Shown here piece by piece: positions 25,144-34,841 of a stretch of 56,660 bases of DNA. This stretch comes from JBHJGP01 sp050331695 (GTDB lineage: Bacteria > Pseudomonadota > Alphaproteobacteria > Geminicoccales > Geminicoccaceae): assembly GCA_050331695.1 (NCBI GenBank), contig JBHJGP010000034.1, positions 1-56,660 of the forward strand, given 5' to 3'. The position numbers and the translations under genes were made by a program. Within the stretch, counting starts at the first letter, position 1. Every line of letters begins with the position of its first letter. The notes beneath the pieces are model-generated. The model searched no databases and was not told the origin of the DNA. It saw nothing but the letters and a program-made list of their open reading frames with translations.

Positions 25144-26785
25144 CGCCGCTACCAGAACTCGTAACCGGCATCTTTCGCCGGCGACGGTCGAAGAAATCGT
25201 TGCCGGCGCTATCGATGACCACGAAGGCGGGCATGTTCTCGACCTCGATCCGCCATACCGCCTCCATGCCGAGCTCCTCGAAGTCGATGACCTCGACCTT
25301 GCGGATCATATCCCGCCCCACCCGAGCCGCGGCGCCACCGATCATCGCCAGATAGACACCGCCATGGGCTCCGCAGCTTTCCCGAACCGGTTTTGAGCGA
25401 TTACCCTTGGCCAGCGTGACCATGCTAGCCCCCACCGCCTGGAATTCAGGCACGTATGGGTCCATTCGAGCGGCCGTGGTCGGCCCGAACGAGCCTGAAG
25501 CCTCGCCCGCCGGCGTCTTCGCCGGCCCGGCATAGTAGATCGGGTGATCGCGCATGTAGGCGGGAAGCGCTTCGCCGGCTTTCAGCCGCTTCGCCAACTC
25601 GGCATGCACGATATCGCGGGCAACGATCAGGGGGCCGTTCAGGAGGACCGGTTGCGCCACCTTCAAGGGCGCCAGATCCGACAAGATATCGGCCATGGGA
25701 CGGTTCAGATCGATCGACACCGCGTCATCGACCTCGATCGCTACGTCCGGCAAGAACCGGGCCGGATCTCTTTCGAGCGCCTCCAAAAAAACGCCTTCGC
25801 TCGTGATCTTGGCCAACATCTGGCGATCGGCCGAGCAGGAGACGCCGAGGCCGATCGGCAGCGACGCGCCGTGGCGCGGCAACCGAACGACCCGGACGTC
25901 ATGGCAGAAATATTTGCCACCGAACTGGGCGCCGATGCCGATGCTGCGGGTCAGATCAAGGATTTGATCTTCCATGGCGAGGTCGCGGAAGGCGCGACCG
26001 GTCTCGTCACCGGTGGCGGGCAGAGTGTCGAGATACCGACAGGAGGTCAACTTCACCGTTTTCAGGCACTGCTCGGCCGACAAACCGCCGATCACCAGGG
26101 CCAGGTGGTAGGGCGGACAGGCGGTCGTCCCGAGCGTCGTCAATTTCTCCTCGAGAAAGCTGAGCAGCCGATCCGGATCGAGAAGCCGCCTCGTCTCCTG
26201 GAACAAGAATGTCTTGTTGGCCGAGCCGCCGCCCTTGGCGATGAACAGAAACGACATCTCCCCGCCCGGCACCGAGGCAATGTCGATTTGAGCCGGCAGG
26301 TTGGTCTTGGTGTTGACCTCCTCGAACATGGAAAGCGGCGCAAGCTGGCTGTAGCGCAGATTGCGCTCGCCATAGGCCCGGGCGACGCCTGCACTCAGCG
26401 CCGCTTCCGGATCACCGTCGATCATCACCTCCTGGCCCTTTTTCGCCATGACGATGGCGGTGCCTGTGTCCTGGCACATGGGAAATGTCCCGGCGGCAGC
26501 GATCACCGCGTTCTTCAACAATTCGAGGGCGATGAACCGGTCATTACCGGACGCTTCAGGTTCTTCGACGATCTGCCGGAGCTGGGCCAGATGCCCGGGC
26601 CTGAGAAAATGGGCGATCTCCGCGAACGCTGTCACCGCAAGCTCGCTCAAGACCGTTGGCGACAGGTTGAGAAAGTCCCGTTCCCCCCAGCGTACCCGTT
26701 CCACGCCGTCGATATCGAGCTTGCGGTAGGGCGTCTCGTCGGCCCCCAACTGAAACAAGGGCGCGTGGGCGGCATTCTCAGACAC
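25136..26785 (-). CDS. fumA: Class I fumarate hydratase (iron-sulfur)
   Basis: The 549-residue protein is an oxygen-sensitive 4Fe-4S fumarase interconverting fumarate and malate. The three cluster cysteines expected for the family are seen at about C104 (FPMCQDTGTA), C223 (TACPPYHLA) and C317 (LGVSCSADR). The alpha and beta parts are fused, as usual for FumA/B. The 5' end overlaps the preceding dehydrogenase gene by 8 bases and the 3' end overlaps the TusA-like gene. Confidence 0.94.
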   Translation of the reverse strand: MSENAAHAPLFQLGADETPYRKLDIDGVERVRWGERDFLNLSPTVLSELAVTAFAEIAHFLRPGHLAQLRQIVEEPEASGNDRFIALELLKNAVIAAAGTFPMCQDTGTAIVMAKKGQEVMIDGDPEAALSAGVARAYGERNLRYSQLAPLSMFEEVNTKTNLPAQIDIASVPGGEMSFLFIAKGGGSANKTFLFQETRRLLDPDRLLSFLEEKLTTLGTTACPPYHLALVIGGLSAEQCLKTVKLTSCRYLDTLPATGDETGRAFRDLAMEDQILDLTRSIGIGAQFGGKYFCHDVRVVRLPRHGASLPIGLGVSCSADRQMLAKITSEGVFLEALERDPARFLPDVAIEVDDAVSIDLNRPMADILSDLAPLKVAQPVLLNGPLIVARDIVHAELAKRLKAGEALPAYMRDHPIYYAGPAKTPAGEASGSFGPTTAARMDPYVPEFQAVGASMVTLAKGNRSKPVRESCGAHGGVYLAMIGGAAARVGRDMIRKVEVIDFEELGMEAVWRIEVENMPAFVVIDSAGNDFFDRRRRKMPVTSSGSGDV

Positions 26786-27527
26786 AGCGACCTCCGTCCA
26801 CTTCGATGACGCAGCCGGTGAGAAAGGCTGCTTCGTCTGATCCCAGGAACAAGGCCGTGTCGGCGATGTCCTTGGGCACGCTCATTCGTCCCATGGGTAT
26901 GGTGGCGACGAATTTCGCCCGGTTCTCCGGCGTGTCCTCGAGGCCCATGAACGTCTCCAGAAGCGCTGTCTCGCCGATGACGGGCGCGATGGCGCAGACC
27001 CGGATCTTGTCCGGGGCGAGTTCCACCGCCATCGATTTGGTCATGATGTTCACCGCCCCTTTCGAGCCGTTGTACCAGGTCAGGCCAGGCCGGGGTCGAA
27101 TGCCCGCCGTGGAACTGACATTGAGGATAGTGCCGCCGCCCTGCTGGCGCATGCCCGGCACGATGTTGTGAGCGGTGAGGAAGATCGATTTGACGTTGAC
27201 GGCGTAGACGCGGTCGAATTCGGCTTCGCTGACCTCCAGCATGGGCTGGTTCTTGTGACTGATGCCCGCATTGTTGACGAGAATGTCGAGCCGCCCGAAG
27301 GCCTGGATCGTCTCCTTGGCCGCCTTCTCGACGCTCACACCATGGGCGACGTCGCAGGCGACCGGGATCGCCGCATCGCCCAACTCCGAGGCCAGGCTTG
27401 CAACACCGGCCTGATTGACGTCCCAGAGCGCCACCCGAGCGCCCTCGCGAACGTAAGTCTGGGCGATCGCCCGGCCGAAACCCGAAGCGGCGCCGGTCAC
27501 CACCGCACTTTTTCCCGCTAGCCGCAT
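26778..27527 (-). CDS. Short-chain dehydrogenase/reductase (SDR)
   Basis: The 249-residue classical SDR has the cofactor motif TGAASGFG (residues 11-18), aspartate in ALWDVN favouring NAD(H), NNAG in ILVNNAGISH, and the catalytic serine, tyrosine and lysine in LNVSSTAGI and WYNGSKGAV. It ends with IEVDGGRCV. The substrate is unknown. It heads a SDR-fumA-tusA series and is divergent from the CoA-transferase gene. Confidence 0.9.
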   Translation of the reverse strand: MRLAGKSAVVTGAASGFGRAIAQTYVREGARVALWDVNQAGVASLASELGDAAIPVACDVAHGVSVEKAAKETIQAFGRLDILVNNAGISHKNQPMLEVSEAEFDRVYAVNVKSIFLTAHNIVPGMRQQGGGTILNVSSTAGIRPRPGLTWYNGSKGAVNIMTKSMAVELAPDKIRVCAIAPVIGETALLETFMGLEDTPENRAKFVATIPMGRMSVPKDIADTALFLGSDEAAFLTGCVIEVDGGRCV

Positions 27528-27638
27528 GTCGCGCCTCCCCTCACATCGACGAAAAAATCTAGTCTAGCGCGGCGCGTCGTGTTTTCGAAGCTGGCGGCGA
27601 AACAGCGCCTTACGAGAAGCTCAGGTTGGGACTTGGCG

Positions 27639-28763
27639 ATGAACGATTTGGAAGGCCTCCTGGTTGTCACCGTCGAGCAGGCGGTCGCGGCACCCTATGC
27701 GTCCGGCCGGCTCGCGGACGCCGGTGCCAGGGTGATCAAGGTCGAACGCACCGAGGGTGATTTCGCCCGGGGCTATGACGCCTTCGCCAAAGGCCAGAGC
27801 GCCTATTTCGTCTGGCTCAACCGGGGCAAGCAATCGGTCCGCCTGGATCTCAAACGAGACTCCGACCTAACCCTTCTCAAAGCCATGATCGCCCACGCCG
27901 ACGTGTTCATCCAAAATCTGGTGCCAGGTGCGGCCGCCCGGCTCGGCATCGGCAGCGACACGCTTTTGAACGAGCACCCTGGTCTCATCGCCTGCGATAT
28001 CTCCGGCTATGGCGAGGACGGGCCGTTGCGGGATCTCCGGGCCTACGACCTCCTGGTCCAGGCCGAGAGCGGACTGGCATCGGTCAACGGCACTGCCGAT
28101 GAGCCCGCCCGGGTCGGCGTTTCCGTCTGTGACATCGCGGCGGGCATGACCGCCTTTCAGGCCATACTGCAGGGCCTGTTTGCCCGGGAGCGGACCGGCC
28201 GGGGACGGCGCATCCAGGTCTCGCTGTTCCACGCAATGGCCGACTGGATGAACGTTCCCTATCTGCAATATCGGTACGGAGGTCACACGCCGGCGCGCTC
28301 GGGCCTGCATCATCCGACCATCGCGCCATACGGTGCCTACGCCTGTGCCGACGGCCTCGCCGTCCTGATCTCGATCCAGAACGAGCGGGAATGGTTTCGT
28401 CTGTGCGCCCGAGTGCTGGGCGACGAAAATCTGGCGAGAGACAAACGCTTCGACAGCAATCCAAATCGGGTCGTCCACCGGGCCGCACTCGACGAGATCA
28501 TTCTCGAACGCTTCAGCCGCTTCTCTCGCGATGAACTCGCCGAGCGCCTGCGGGACGAGAAGATCGCCTATGGCCGGCTGAGCGCGCTCGAGGATCTGAC
28601 GAAACATCCGCAGAACCGGTTCGTCACCGTCCGGACCGATGGTGGTGAGATCGCCTTGCTGGCGCCGGGCGCCGTGGTCGTCGGTCAGCCGTTCGAACCG
28701 GGACCCGTGCCGGCGCTGGGCGAGCATGACGCGCTGATACGCAGCGAATTCGGATCGGACTGA
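27639..28763 (+). CDS. CaiB/BaiF family CoA-transferase
   Basis: The 374-residue protein is a family III CoA-transferase. The start MNDLEGLLVVTVEQAVAAPY and GARVIKVERTEGDFARGYD match the family; the catalytic aspartate is probably in LRAYDLLVQAESGL. These enzymes move CoA between carboxylic acids. Neighbouring hydrolase and TRAP genes suggest organic acid use. The ATG at 27639 is chosen over an upstream in-frame GTG because similarity begins just after it. It ends 2 bases from the stop of the convergent FAH gene. Confidence 0.9.
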   Translation: MNDLEGLLVVTVEQAVAAPYASGRLADAGARVIKVERTEGDFARGYDAFAKGQSAYFVWLNRGKQSVRLDLKRDSDLTLLKAMIAHADVFIQNLVPGAAARLGIGSDTLLNEHPGLIACDISGYGEDGPLRDLRAYDLLVQAESGLASVNGTADEPARVGVSVCDIAAGMTAFQAILQGLFARERTGRGRRIQVSLFHAMADWMNVPYLQYRYGGHTPARSGLHHPTIAPYGAYACADGLAVLISIQNEREWFRLCARVLGDENLARDKRFDSNPNRVVHRAALDEIILERFSRFSRDELAERLRDEKIAYGRLSALEDLTKHPQNRFVTVRTDGGEIALLAPGAVVVGQPFEPGPVPALGEHDALIRSEFGSD

Positions 28764-28765
28764 GC

Positions 28766-29449
28766 TCAGACCACCTCGACGGCGAGTTTGCCGACGCCGT
28801 CAATACCCCCCTTCAGCCTGTTGCCTTTTTGAACGGGGCCGACGCCGGCCGGCGTGCCCGTGAAGATGATGTCGCCGGACTGGAGCGTGAACAGGCCCGA
28901 GAGAAGAGAGATCATTTCGGGTACCTTCCAGATCATCTGCGCCAGATCGCCGTCCTGGCGCCGCTCCCCGTCCACATCCAGCCAAATGTTGCCGCTCCGT
29001 GGATGACCGATTTCGGCCGCCGGCATGAGGGCTGAGATGGGGGCCGAATGCTCGAAGGCTTTGCCCACCTCCCAGGGGCGGCCCATCTTCTTCGCCTGGC
29101 CCTGGAGATCGCGCCGGGTCATGTCCAGCGCCACCGCATAGCCGAACACATGCTCGAGGGCATCGTCGGCAGGGATGTCCTGGCCACCGGTCCTGAGCGC
29201 CACGGCGAGTTCGATCTCGAAATGAACGTCCTCGGACGCCGGCGGATAGGGGAACCGGCCATCGGAGACGATGTTATCCGGGTTCTTTTGAAAGAAGAAA
29301 GGCGGCTCCTTGTCCGGATCGAAGCCCATCTCGATGGCGTGGTCGGCATAGTTGCGGCCGACGCAATAAACCCGGTGAACGGGAAACAGCCGGCTGTCGC
29401 CCGCGATCGGCAGGGTGACCGGTGGAGCGGGCTCAAAAAGCAAAGCCAT
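28766..29449 (-). CDS. Fumarylacetoacetate hydrolase family protein
   Basis: The 227-residue protein matches the FAH superfamily, close in size and pattern to fumarylpyruvate hydrolases and acylpyruvases: VYCVGRNYADHAIEMG, the metal-binding EIELAVAL, ALDMTRRDLQGQAKK, GRPWEVGKAFEHS and the late GDIIFTGTPAGVGPV. It probably cleaves or decarboxylates a 2,4-diketo acid. The exact substrate is not visible. It is convergent with the CoA-transferase gene and divergent from the TRAP genes. Confidence 0.9.
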   Translation of the reverse strand: MALLFEPAPPVTLPIAGDSRLFPVHRVYCVGRNYADHAIEMGFDPDKEPPFFFQKNPDNIVSDGRFPYPPASEDVHFEIELAVALRTGGQDIPADDALEHVFGYAVALDMTRRDLQGQAKKMGRPWEVGKAFEHSAPISALMPAAEIGHPRSGNIWLDVDGERRQDGDLAQMIWKVPEMISLLSGLFTLQSGDIIFTGTPAGVGPVQKGNRLKGGIDGVGKLAVEVV

Positions 29450-29577
29450 GGAGGGTCCTCGGTAGACGGCGAACAGAGCGAAAGTTTAGGCATGGCCCGC
29501 CAGCGTGGACAAGGCTCCGCGCATGTGACAAGCGAGGACCTTCAAGGATCAGCAAGGCGCGTGCCCTCTTGCCGTCG

Positions 29578-30108
29578 ATGAGTGCTGCCAGCGAGAAAAT
29601 CGATCGGGCGATCAACCGTCTCGCCTTCGCCATGGCCATGGCCGGCGGCGTCGTACTCACCGCCCTGATGGTCATGACGGTGATCAGTATCGGCGGCAGG
29701 TCCCTGGTTTGGGCCGGCCTCGGCCCCATCCCCGGCGATTTCGAGCTGGTCGAGGTCGGAACGGCCTTCGCCGTATCCGCTTTCCTTCCCTGGTGTCAGC
29801 TTCAAAAGGGCCACGTCACCGTCGACATCGTCCTGGCGAAAGCGGGCGCACGGCTGAATAGCGCGATCGACGTCTTCGCCCACGCCTTGATGACGGCGGT
29901 GGCGGGACTGCTTACCTGGCGCCTGTTCCTGGGTCTCATGGACAAAGCCCGCTATGGCGAGACCAGCTTCATCCTGCAGTTTCCCGTCTGGTGGGGCTAT
30001 GCGGGCTGTTTCGTTGGCCTTTGCTGCTTCGTCCTGGTCTCGGCCTGGACCGCCTTTCAAAGCTTTTCCGGCCTGAGACAAAGGGCAGGAGCCACTGACA
30101 GACAATGA
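29578..30108 (+). CDS. TRAP transporter small permease (DctQ)
   Basis: The 176-residue protein has four hydrophobic segments, the first at about residues 17-40, and the DctQ pattern FLPWCQLQKGHVTVDIV. It forms the membrane complex with the large subunit encoded next, which overlaps by 4 bases (ATGA). The ATG at 29578 is preceded by sequence without a strong ribosome site. No DctP binding-protein gene lies near this pair. Confidence 0.88.
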   Translation: MSAASEKIDRAINRLAFAMAMAGGVVLTALMVMTVISIGGRSLVWAGLGPIPGDFELVEVGTAFAVSAFLPWCQLQKGHVTVDIVLAKAGARLNSAIDVFAHALMTAVAGLLTWRLFLGLMDKARYGETSFILQFPVWWGYAGCFVGLCCFVLVSAWTAFQSFSGLRQRAGATDRQ

Positions 30109-31427
30109 GTTCGCTCGAACTGGCGCTCTGGTCGTTTCCGATCCTGCTCTTGCTCATTTTTCTGAAGATTCCGATCGGCCTTGCCATGCTGCTTGTCGGT
30201 CTGGGCGGCCATTGGGCGGTCGTCGGATCGCCGAATGCGATCCTGGCCCAGCTCAAATCGCTGACCTACGGCACCTTCTCGAACTATTCGCTTTCGATCG
30301 TGCCGCTGTTCCTACTGATGGGTCAGTTCGCCACCCGGGGCGGCATGTCGGGCGCCCTGTTCCACGCCGCCGAAACCTGGCTCGGCCACCGTAAAGGCGG
30401 CGTCGCCATGGCAGCGGTCGGCGCCTGCGCCGGTTTCGGTGCCATCTGCGGCTCGTCGCTTGCAACCGCCGCGACTATGGGCCAGGTCGCTCTGCCCGAA
30501 CTGAAGAGGGTGGGCTATTCGGACGCGCTCGCCACCGGCGCGCTCGCGGCCGGCGGCACGCTCGGCATTCTGATCCCGCCGTCCGTCGTCCTGGTCATCT
30601 ATGCGATCCTGACCGAGCAGAACATCGTCAAACTGTTCATGGCGGCGATGGTCCCGGGCGTGTTGGCAGCCCTCGGCTACATGATCGCGATTGCCATCTA
30701 TGTGCGGCTTGCGCCCGGTGAGGCAGGCCATCGCAACGAGGCCTCGATGGACGAGCGCGTCGGCGCGCTTCTCCGGGTTTGGCCGGTGTTGGCGATCTTC
30801 ACGGCCGTCATCGGCGGCATCTATGCCGGCTGGTTCACGCCGACGGAGGGCGCGGCCGTGGGTGCAGCCGGAACCGGACTGGTGGCGCTCGCCAATGGCG
30901 GGCTCGGGCCGCGAGGCTTCGCCGACGCCATCGCCGGCACGGCCACCGCCACGGCGATGATCTTCTTCATCGTGCTGGGCGCCGCCGTGTTCAACGGCTT
31001 TCTGGCCTTCTCACAACTACCGCAACAGGCGGCCACGGCCGTCACAGAAGCCGGCTTCAGCCCCTATTTCGTGCTGTTCCTGATCCTTCTCTGCTACCTG
31101 ATCTTCGGTTGCGTGATGGACAGCCTGTCCATGATCCTCCTGACGGTGCCGATCTTCTTTCCGATCGTCGCCAGCCTCGATTTCGGCCTGCCGCCCGAGG
31201 AACTGGCGCTCTGGTTCGGCATCATCATCCTAATCGTGGTCGAGGTCGGCCTGATCACCCCGCCCGTCGGCATGAACCTTTTCGTGATCAACAGCCTGGC
31301 GAAGGATGTCCCGCTCGGCCAGACCTATCGGGGCGTTCTGCCCTTCGTCGCCAGCGACCTGGTGCGCGTCGCGATCCTGATCGCTTTCCCGTTCCTGACC
31401 TTGGGCCTGGTCCGCCTGCTTTACTGA
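30105..31427 (+). CDS. TRAP transporter large permease (DctM)
   Basis: The 440-residue, strongly hydrophobic protein is the sodium-coupled channel subunit of a TRAP transporter: GICGSSLATAATMGQVALPE-like region (30444-30500), LAAGGTLGILIPPSVVLVIY, IYAGWFTPTEGAAVGA and the C-terminal LITPPVGMNLFVIN are hallmarks. It is coupled to the small subunit and followed after 12 bases by a dehalogenase-like hydrolase, which hints at haloacids or related acids as substrates (inference). Confidence 0.93.
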   Translation: MSSLELALWSFPILLLLIFLKIPIGLAMLLVGLGGHWAVVGSPNAILAQLKSLTYGTFSNYSLSIVPLFLLMGQFATRGGMSGALFHAAETWLGHRKGGVAMAAVGACAGFGAICGSSLATAATMGQVALPELKRVGYSDALATGALAAGGTLGILIPPSVVLVIYAILTEQNIVKLFMAAMVPGVLAALGYMIAIAIYVRLAPGEAGHRNEASMDERVGALLRVWPVLAIFTAVIGGIYAGWFTPTEGAAVGAAGTGLVALANGGLGPRGFADAIAGTATATAMIFFIVLGAAVFNGFLAFSQLPQQAATAVTEAGFSPYFVLFLILLCYLIFGCVMDSLSMILLTVPIFFPIVASLDFGLPPEELALWFGIIILIVVEVGLITPPVGMNLFVINSLAKDVPLGQTYRGVLPFVASDLVRVAILIAFPFLTLGLVRLLY

Positions 31428-31439
31428 AACGGACGAAAC

Positions 31440-32318
31440 ATGTTCGAAGGCTTCGATGAACGACGCATCAAGACCAGCGGTGCGGAAATCTTTTGTCGGA
31501 TCGGCGGCGAGGGACTGCCGCTGCTCTTGCTCCACGGCAATCCCCAGACCTCCGCCATGTGGCACAAGGTAGCGCCGGAGCTGGCCCAACGCTTCACGCT
31601 CATATGCGCCGATCTTCGGGGTTACGGACGGTCCTCGAAACCCCGGACGACCGCCGATCACGCGCCCTATTCCAAGCGGGCGATGGCCCGGGACATGGTC
31701 GAGGTGATGGACACGCTCGGCTTCGATCGCTTCTTGATCGGATCCCACGACCGGGGCGCCAGGGTTGCCCACCGGCTTTCGCTCGATCACACGAGCCGGG
31801 TGATCAAGCTGGCGGTTCTGGACATCGCCCCAACGCGCGAAATGTTTCAGAATGCCGATACCGCCTTCGCCACAAGCTATTGGCACTGGTACTTCATGAT
31901 CCAACCGAGCCCGTTTCCCGAACGGCTGATGGCGGCGGATCCTGAATTCTACTGGCTCAAGAAATGCGGTTCCGGCGCGGCGGGTCTCGGCCCGTTCGCC
32001 CCCGAGGCACTTGCCGAGTATCTCGCCTGCTTCAAGGATCCGGCGATGATCCACGGCTCATGCGAGGATTACCGGGCGGCCGCGACGATCGACATCGCCC
32101 ACGACGACGCCGATGGTGACCGCAAGCTCGAGATCCCGGTTCTGGCGCTCTGGGGTGCTCACGGCGCCATCGAAAAACATTTCGACTGTCTCGAACTCTG
32201 GCGCCGCCGGGCGCTTCATGTCGAGGGCCATAGCCTGCCCGGAGGTCACTATCTGGCGGAGGAACTCCCGGAACAGGTGATAACCGCTTTCACCCGCTTC
32301 TTCGGCTCCGAGGCCTAG
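31440..32318 (+). CDS. Alpha/beta hydrolase of the haloacetate (fluoroacetate) dehalogenase type
   Basis: The 292-residue protein carries residues characteristic of fluoroacetate dehalogenases: the nucleophile aspartate with two arginines in GSHDRGARVAHRL (D-R-x-x-R), the halide-pocket HW in SYWHWYFMIQ, a conserved tyrosine in GSCEDYRAAATID, an acidic residue in LDIAPT and the catalytic histidine in GGHYLAEELPE. LLLHGNPQTSAMWHKV and DLRGYGRSSKP are the N-terminal family blocks. Related family members hydrolyse esters or epoxides, so defluorination is a hypothesis. It follows the TRAP pair by 12 bases. Confidence 0.85.
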   Translation: MFEGFDERRIKTSGAEIFCRIGGEGLPLLLLHGNPQTSAMWHKVAPELAQRFTLICADLRGYGRSSKPRTTADHAPYSKRAMARDMVEVMDTLGFDRFLIGSHDRGARVAHRLSLDHTSRVIKLAVLDIAPTREMFQNADTAFATSYWHWYFMIQPSPFPERLMAADPEFYWLKKCGSGAAGLGPFAPEALAEYLACFKDPAMIHGSCEDYRAAATIDIAHDDADGDRKLEIPVLALWGAHGAIEKHFDCLELWRRRALHVEGHSLPGGHYLAEELPEQVITAFTRFFGSEA

Positions 32319-32494
32319 GGTTCGAACGGTTTTCGCGCGCTCGCTGACTGTTGCTCACTCAAGCGAGCAATGTCTTCCTTGGCATTGCTGGCCCTACGAT
32401 ACACATAACACCAATCGCGCCGACAGAAACTACGGATAGGCTCACCGGGAATGAACCGGCGAAATGCCTTCACAAAAAATCCCCGTGGCGCGGT

Positions 32495-34816
32495 TCAGGC
32501 AGCGCTGTCGGTTTGAGTGCTTTCTAACGCCGGCTGGCCGAGGAGATTGCGCATCTCGTCGATGCGGGTCGCCGTGCTCGGGCTCATTTCATCGGCGCTG
32601 CCGACGACATATTCGACGAACTCGATCGCAGCCGCGCGGTCCTCGTCGCTCGGCAGAAGATAGGGCAGCGCTTGGAGCCCTGCCTCCGGCTCGAAATGAA
32701 CGATCAGCGTCTGTTCGTGGATCATCCGCGACCGTGCCGCCGCATCCATGGCGGTGAAAGGCTCATTATTGGCCATGACTTCCGCCGCCCGCGCCAGCCT
32801 GTCCTGACGCACGTCGGCCCTTGTGTCGGCGACCAGGACCAGCATCCGGACCACGGCCTCGGCGAGACCGCCGAGCGCGATCCGGTCGAGCGCAATCTGG
32901 ACCTCCGGCAGCGCCCGCAGTTCGTCAGCCGTTTTGCGGGTCCGACGCCGGGCGTAAGGCGCGCCGTACCAAATGGCGAGAGGGTTGGCGTAGAGCGCCA
33001 GAAAACTGGTTTCAAGCGCCAGGGCGCGGAGATCGCGAAGCGTGTTCCAGCCCTGTTCGACCATATCGGCCCAAAGGCGCTCAGCGAGCAAAAAGGGATT
33101 GTCGACGTTGACCGGTCTGCGCGCTGACCTTGCCTGCTCGGCCCAAAGCGCTACCGGTCGCATAAGGGGATTGGCTGATGCAAACACCTTGCGCTGGGTG
33201 CGAAGCGGGTGCAGCGCCCTTCTCACCTCGCCGGCCCGTTTGGGGATCGAGGCCTTGACCAGGGGCCGAACCGACGTGTCGTAACCCTCGGCCAGTGTCT
33301 CCGACAGCCGCGCCAGCGCCGCAAACGCTTCTTCCTCGGCGCGTGTACCGTCGATGTCCAGAATGTCGGTCATCTTTCGTTTATGAAAGCTGACGGTGAA
33401 GCTCTTGGCCTGGCCTTCGCCGACAACATCCTCGATCACCATCTCGAACAGGCCCGGCGGCAGGGCTTCGATGGTCTTGACGGTCGAGGCCACCTGCGTG
33501 TGCTCACGCTTGGCCACCGACGACGAGACGAAGATGCCCAGATGGCCCACCTGTTCGTGGACCATGTAGATGATGCGCTGGCCCCGGATCTCGATCTCAC
33601 GCTCGTCCGCATAGGTATCGACGATCCAATTGAGCGCCTGTTGCGGCGGGGTGATGTTGTCGCCGTGGGACGCGAAAACGATGATCGGTGCCCGGATCAG
33701 CTTGAGATCGATCGGCCGGCCGGTCTCGAGACGAGCCTCGTTCTTGGAAAGACGGTTGCCAACGAAAAGATTGTCGACGATCCAGCGGATCTCCTCGCCG
33801 TTCATGAGGAAAAACCCGCCCCACCATTTCTCGAATTCGAGAAAGCGCTCCTCGCCGGTGTCGATCGTGGCGAACAGATCGTAATATTTCCGGAACCAGG
33901 TCCGTCCGGGATTGAGCATCTCGAAATTGAGCACAAGGTGGGCACCATCGAATACGCAACCCCCCAGATCCGAAAGGATCATGGCAGGCAGGACGCCGCC
34001 GCTCGTGCCGCCTGAATAACGCATCGGATCTTGGCCCAATCGGCCGGACCAGTAGGCCATCGGCGCGCCGTTGAGAACGATCGGACCGGCGAGATCGGGA
34101 TTGGTGGCGGCGAGGATGGCGGTGGCCCAGCAGCCCTGGCAATTGCCGACGACGATCGGTTTCGGCGCATTCGGATGGCGGCGGCGTACCTCGCGGAGAA
34201 ACGCCGCTTCGGCGTGGGTCACGTCGGCCAAAACCTGATCCGGCTCCGGCATCGGCCGGAATGTTACAAAATAGACGGGATGGCCGTCCTTCAGGGCCAC
34301 GCCAACCTGACTATCGGGCTTGAACCCACCGATCCCGGGCCCGTGGCCGGCCCGGGGATCGATGATCATGTAGGGCCGCTTCCAGTCAAAAACGTCGACG
34401 CCCTCGGGCGGTGTGATGCGGATCAGCACATAGTTGCAGGGCCGGGGAAGGTCCGCACCGTCGACCACCACCTCATAGTCATAGATGAGGACGGGCGGCG
34501 CGCCGGCGGCCTCATGCTCGAGAAAAATGTCGCCCCGTTTGCGCAAGGCGTCCAGGCTCAGGATCCAGCGCTGACTGGCGTCCGTCAAATAGTCGGCGAA
34601 CGCTCCGGCCAAACTCGAGCCGGCGCCGTTCCGGGAGACCTTGTCGCCGATCTCCGAAAGCTGACGGGATATCTCATCCGCATGGCCTTGGCTTTCGGCT
34701 CGGACCCTGTTGGCGTGGCGGCCGATCGCCGTTGACAGCAAACCGCTCTGGGACTGCCAGCTGCCCAATGTCCGGACGGACACGGATAGATGACGGTGAA
34801 GGTCGTTGACGTTCAA
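32495..34816 (-). CDS. DUF3141 protein, PhaC-like alpha/beta hydrolase
   Basis: The protein of about 773 residues is the large DUF3141 type related to polyhydroxyalkanoate synthases. The PhaC-like lipase box appears as VVGNCQGCWA (G-x-C-x-G), with an aspartate in ASHGDNITPP and a histidine in VHEQVGHLGIF as possible triad members. There is no ATG nearby; I prefer TTG at 34814-34816 with the upstream CGGGAGAT ribosome site, but TTG 34837 is possible. It lies 25 bases downstream of the enoyl reductase gene. A real polymerase function is not shown. Confidence 0.82.
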   Translation of the reverse strand: MNVNDLHRHLSVSVRTLGSWQSQSGLLSTAIGRHANRVRAESQGHADEISRQLSEIGDKVSRNGAGSSLAGAFADYLTDASQRWILSLDALRKRGDIFLEHEAAGAPPVLIYDYEVVVDGADLPRPCNYVLIRITPPEGVDVFDWKRPYMIIDPRAGHGPGIGGFKPDSQVGVALKDGHPVYFVTFRPMPEPDQVLADVTHAEAAFLREVRRRHPNAPKPIVVGNCQGCWATAILAATNPDLAGPIVLNGAPMAYWSGRLGQDPMRYSGGTSGGVLPAMILSDLGGCVFDGAHLVLNFEMLNPGRTWFRKYYDLFATIDTGEERFLEFEKWWGGFFLMNGEEIRWIVDNLFVGNRLSKNEARLETGRPIDLKLIRAPIIVFASHGDNITPPQQALNWIVDTYADEREIEIRGQRIIYMVHEQVGHLGIFVSSSVAKREHTQVASTVKTIEALPPGLFEMVIEDVVGEGQAKSFTVSFHKRKMTDILDIDGTRAEEEAFAALARLSETLAEGYDTSVRPLVKASIPKRAGEVRRALHPLRTQRKVFASANPLMRPVALWAEQARSARRPVNVDNPFLLAERLWADMVEQGWNTLRDLRALALETSFLALYANPLAIWYGAPYARRRTRKTADELRALPEVQIALDRIALGGLAEAVVRMLVLVADTRADVRQDRLARAAEVMANNEPFTAMDAAARSRMIHEQTLIVHFEPEAGLQALPYLLPSDEDRAAAIEFVEYVVGSADEMSPSTATRIDEMRNLLGQPALESTQTDSAA

Positions 34817-34841
34817 AGATGATCTCCCGGCCAGCAAGGGG

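Noticed and set aside
25544..26809. A 421-codon open frame on the plus strand
   Set aside because: It is antisense to the class I fumarase, which has all three cluster cysteines.
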